6,658 nucleotides of DNA from Psychrobacter sp. GTDB taxonomy: Bacteria > Pseudomonadota > Gammaproteobacteria > Pseudomonadales > Moraxellaceae. The stretch spans positions 1 to 6,658 of the forward strand of contig JARIAA010000268.1 in the NCBI GenBank assembly GCA_029264635.1, given 5' to 3'. Positions 4,671 to 6,658 of the stretch are shown here, piece after piece. Position 1 is the first letter of the stretch. Each line of letters starts with the position of its first letter. The position numbers and the translations under genes are program-made. The notes under the pieces are model-generated. The model saw only the letters and a program-made list of their open reading frames with translations, had not been told where the DNA came from and did not search any database.

Positions 4671-5414
4671 TTGAATTCATCCATTACTACAGTCCCTCTA
4701 AGTCCGTTCCTAGATGCGCCGATAGAGACGAGGCGTGAGTTGGCAAAGGCTAAAACACGTCATGCACTCTTAAAAAGCGCGCTACAGCTTTATAGCTCAG
4801 AGGGCGCTTGCGGGATGAGTATGAATAAAATTGCGAAGCGGGCAGGTATTGCACAGCCAAGTTTTTATAATCATTTTGAGAGCTTAGAGGCGTTGCAAAG
4901 CGAGTTAAGTGCCCAGCTTAAAGCCAATTATTTATCTTTGATGCGCATGGCTTGGGTCGATATGCTAAAAGACTATCCGACGCTAACCTGCGAGCAATTC
5001 AATCAGCGTTGTCAGCATTGTTTGAATATCATTTTTGATGCAGCATTTCAGAATATTGCTCTATTTCATCGTCTAATCGAAGACAGTTTACGTATGAGTT
5101 CAAAGACAAAAAGCCAAGATTCGCCTACGACGGTTTTAATAGAGGAAAACGTAGGACATAAGGGTTTAGGTACTTTAATCACAGAAATACAAGCAGAGTG
5201 GACAAAGATATTCATTCAAGGATTGGAGTCATCTGGGCGCACTGTTGAATACAGTGAGGTCAATCTTTGCGTCGATATTGCGGCGGCACAAGTACATGAG
5301 TTAATACTAGGCTGTTACCGAGAGCGATATTTAAGAGCGCAAGCCATTGATAGGTTGTGCAAAAATTTTCATACGCTTTTTGGTAGTTTTTTATGCGAAA
5401 AAGAGAATAGTTAA
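4671..5414 (+). CDS. TetR/AcrR-family transcriptional regulator
   Basis: A 247-residue DNA-binding repressor-type protein. The N-terminal TetR domain spans about residues 29-76. It contains TRHALLKSALQLYSSEG (helix 1), MSMNKIAKRAGIAQPSFYNHF (51-69, the helix-turn-helix ending in the usual YxHF) and then ESLEALQSEL. The C-terminal ligand and dimer domain is long and helical, with no recognisable ligand signature. The YLSLMRMAW stretch after the HTH recalls FabR/DesT-type regulators, but this is a weak resemblance. The start is TTG at 4671: the frame opens after a TAA at 4614-4616 and holds no ATG before the HTH. AAGG at 4657-4660 lies 10 bases upstream, a long gap suggesting modest translation. 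The molybdoenzyme gene follows 38 bases downstream on the same strand, so it is the likely target and operon partner. Confidence 0.88.
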   Translation: MNSSITTVPLSPFLDAPIETRRELAKAKTRHALLKSALQLYSSEGACGMSMNKIAKRAGIAQPSFYNHFESLEALQSELSAQLKANYLSLMRMAWVDMLKDYPTLTCEQFNQRCQHCLNIIFDAAFQNIALFHRLIEDSLRMSSKTKSQDSPTTVLIEENVGHKGLGTLITEIQAEWTKIFIQGLESSGRTVEYSEVNLCVDIAAAQVHELILGCYRERYLRAQAIDRLCKNFHTLFGSFLCEKENS

Positions 5415-5452
5415 AGGGATGTATATTATTAAAAATAACAAGGAGCAGGGTC

Positions 5453-6658
5453 ATGAGTAGTGAACAAGCCAAAGCTGACGAGCAAACACATTTTAGAACC
5501 TGCAATTTATGTGAGGCGATGTGCGGTATTGAAATAAAACACGATGGAGCAAAAGTTTTATCCATTAAGGGTGATAAAAATGATCCCTTCTCCAAAGGTT
5601 ATATTTGCCCTAAAGCAACTGCTTTGCAAGATTTGCATGAAGATTCTGATCGCCTGCGTTATCCTGTTGAGAGAACCGCTAACGGTTGGAAGAAGATTAG
5701 CTGGTCTGAGGCTCTAGATAAAGCGGCCGCTGGTATTGAGTCGGTACAGAAAAAACATGGGAACAATGCTCTTGGTATTTATCTAGGCAATCCTAATGTG
5801 CATAATTTGGGCGGCATGCTGACGATTAGGCATCTATTAACCAGTATAAAGACGCGCAGTCGCTTTTCTGCGACTTCTATCGATCAGTTGCCGCACCATA
5901 TCGTTAGTATGCATCTGTTTGGGCATATGCTGCGCATTCCTGTGCCTGATGTAAACCGCACCCAGTACATGCTGATTATCGGCGGTAATCCGCTGGCGTC
6001 TAATGGCAGTATTATGACGGCCGCGAATATGCGCCAAAAGCTCAAAGACATCAAAGCCCGTGATGGCAAAGTGGTGGTGATTGATCCAAGACGTACTGAG
6101 ACAGCAGATATCGCTAGCGAACATCATTTTATTCGTCCAGCGAACGATGTTTTACTACTGCTGGCGATGCTTAATGAAATTTATTTGCAGGGTTATGCGG
6201 ACGCAGCACGCGCTAAAAACAATAGAGCGGCAGCACTCGCGCCAGAGATTAAGCGTATTGCAGACTTTGCCAAAGACTACAGCGCGGAGTCCGTGGCTGA
6301 TATTACGGGTATTTGTGCGAATGAGATTAAACGACTGGTCAAAGAGTTCTGTGAAGCCAAAAGTTCCGTCTGTTATGGGCGTATGGGTGTCTCGGTACAA
6401 GAATTTGGCTTATTAAGTCAATATCTAATTATGCTAATCAATATGGTTACAGGCCGCTTGGATGAAGTGGGTGGCCTCATGTTCCCCAATCCTGTGCTCG
6501 ATGTGGTCAATAACTCAGGCCCAGGCTATTTAGGCAAGCGTCATAGCCGCGTGAGTAACTTGCCTGATTTCAATGGTGATTATCCTGTTGTAGCGATGGG
6601 TGATGAGATGCTGATAACAGGCGAGGGTCAATTAAAAGGCTTTATGACCGTTGCTGGC
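5453..6658 (+). CDS. molybdopterin-dependent oxidoreductase (bis-MGD, Fe4S4 type), 3' end outside window
   Basis: The first 402 codons of a large molybdoenzyme of the formate dehydrogenase/nitrate reductase/BisC superfamily (COG0243); the frame is open to the window edge. The N-terminal Fe4S4 domain has C17-x2-C20-x3-C24-x27-C52, the last in YICPKA. The molybdopterin domain follows, with the cofactor-binding GGNPLASNG (177-185), VVVIDPRRTETAD (207-219) and FIRPANDVLLLLAMLNEIY (226-244), and then the conserved GRMGVSVQEFG and NMVTGRLDEVGGLMFPNP segments. No signal or Tat peptide is visible, so the enzyme is probably cytoplasmic. The region that normally holds the metal-ligand residue reads RFSATSIDQLPHH (137-149), with no Cys or selenocysteine codon. 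The substrate cannot be named. ATG 5453 follows AGGAG at 5441-5445 with a 7-base gap, a strong site. It lies 38 bases after the TetR-family gene without a terminator. Confidence 0.92.
   Translation, partial: MSSEQAKADEQTHFRTCNLCEAMCGIEIKHDGAKVLSIKGDKNDPFSKGYICPKATALQDLHEDSDRLRYPVERTANGWKKISWSEALDKAAAGIESVQKKHGNNALGIYLGNPNVHNLGGMLTIRHLLTSIKTRSRFSATSIDQLPHHIVSMHLFGHMLRIPVPDVNRTQYMLIIGGNPLASNGSIMTAANMRQKLKDIKARDGKVVVIDPRRTETADIASEHHFIRPANDVLLLLAMLNEIYLQGYADAARAKNNRAAALAPEIKRIADFAKDYSAESVADITGICANEIKRLVKEFCEAKSSVCYGRMGVSVQEFGLLSQYLIMLINMVTGRLDEVGGLMFPNPVLDVVNNSGPGYLGKRHSRVSNLPDFNGDYPVVAMGDEMLITGEGQLKGFMTVAG

Noticed and set aside
5260..5595. 111-codon minus-strand frame across the regulator/enzyme junction
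   Set aside because: It is antisense to both real genes, including the enzyme's Fe4S4 cysteine region, and has no recognisable domain.
5837..6416. Several open frames on both strands within 5837-6416
   Set aside because: They overlap the uninterrupted molybdoenzyme frame with its Fe4S4 cysteines and cofactor motifs; the products have no family features.

Overview
This 6.66 kb window looks like the chromosome of a gammaproteobacterium of the Moraxellaceae, most likely Psychrobacter. I infer this from the moderately low GC content, the dapA - short lipoprotein - purC order (the same order as dapA-bamC-purC in Escherichia coli) and the style of the encoded proteins. No database search was possible, so the genus is an inference.

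Positions 1-1643: the 3' end of dapA (lysine and cell-wall precursor synthesis), a 107-residue lipoprotein in the bamC position, and a complete purC (purine synthesis), closed by a strong intrinsic terminator. Positions 1698-2807: an alkyladenine DNA glycosylase gene, then 55 bases later a small NIF3/CutA-like gene; the two are probably co-transcribed.

Positions 2808-3990 carry no intact protein gene but are not empty. A frameshifted gene remnant lies on the minus strand (2930-3068), with its own minus-strand terminator (2858-2899). Downstream on the plus strand is the most notable element of the window. A perfect 18-bp palindrome of the GacA-box type, TGTAAG-N6-CTTACA (3463-3480), lies about 65 bases upstream of a probable start of a roughly 275-nt non-coding RNA. 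That RNA contains nine GGA motifs, most of them in small hairpin loops, and ends in a 20-bp terminator stem (3768-3811). This is the architecture of the CsrB/RsmZ family of RNAs that sequester the translational regulator CsrA/RsmA under GacS/GacA control.

Positions 3884-4193 hold a csbD/yjbJ-like stress gene on the minus strand with its terminator. A 470-base AT-rich intergenic region with two inverted repeats follows. Positions 4671-6658 hold a TetR-family regulator that starts at TTG and, 38 bases downstream, a molybdopterin oxidoreductase of the bis-MGD type that runs off the end of the window. These two are probably one transcription unit.
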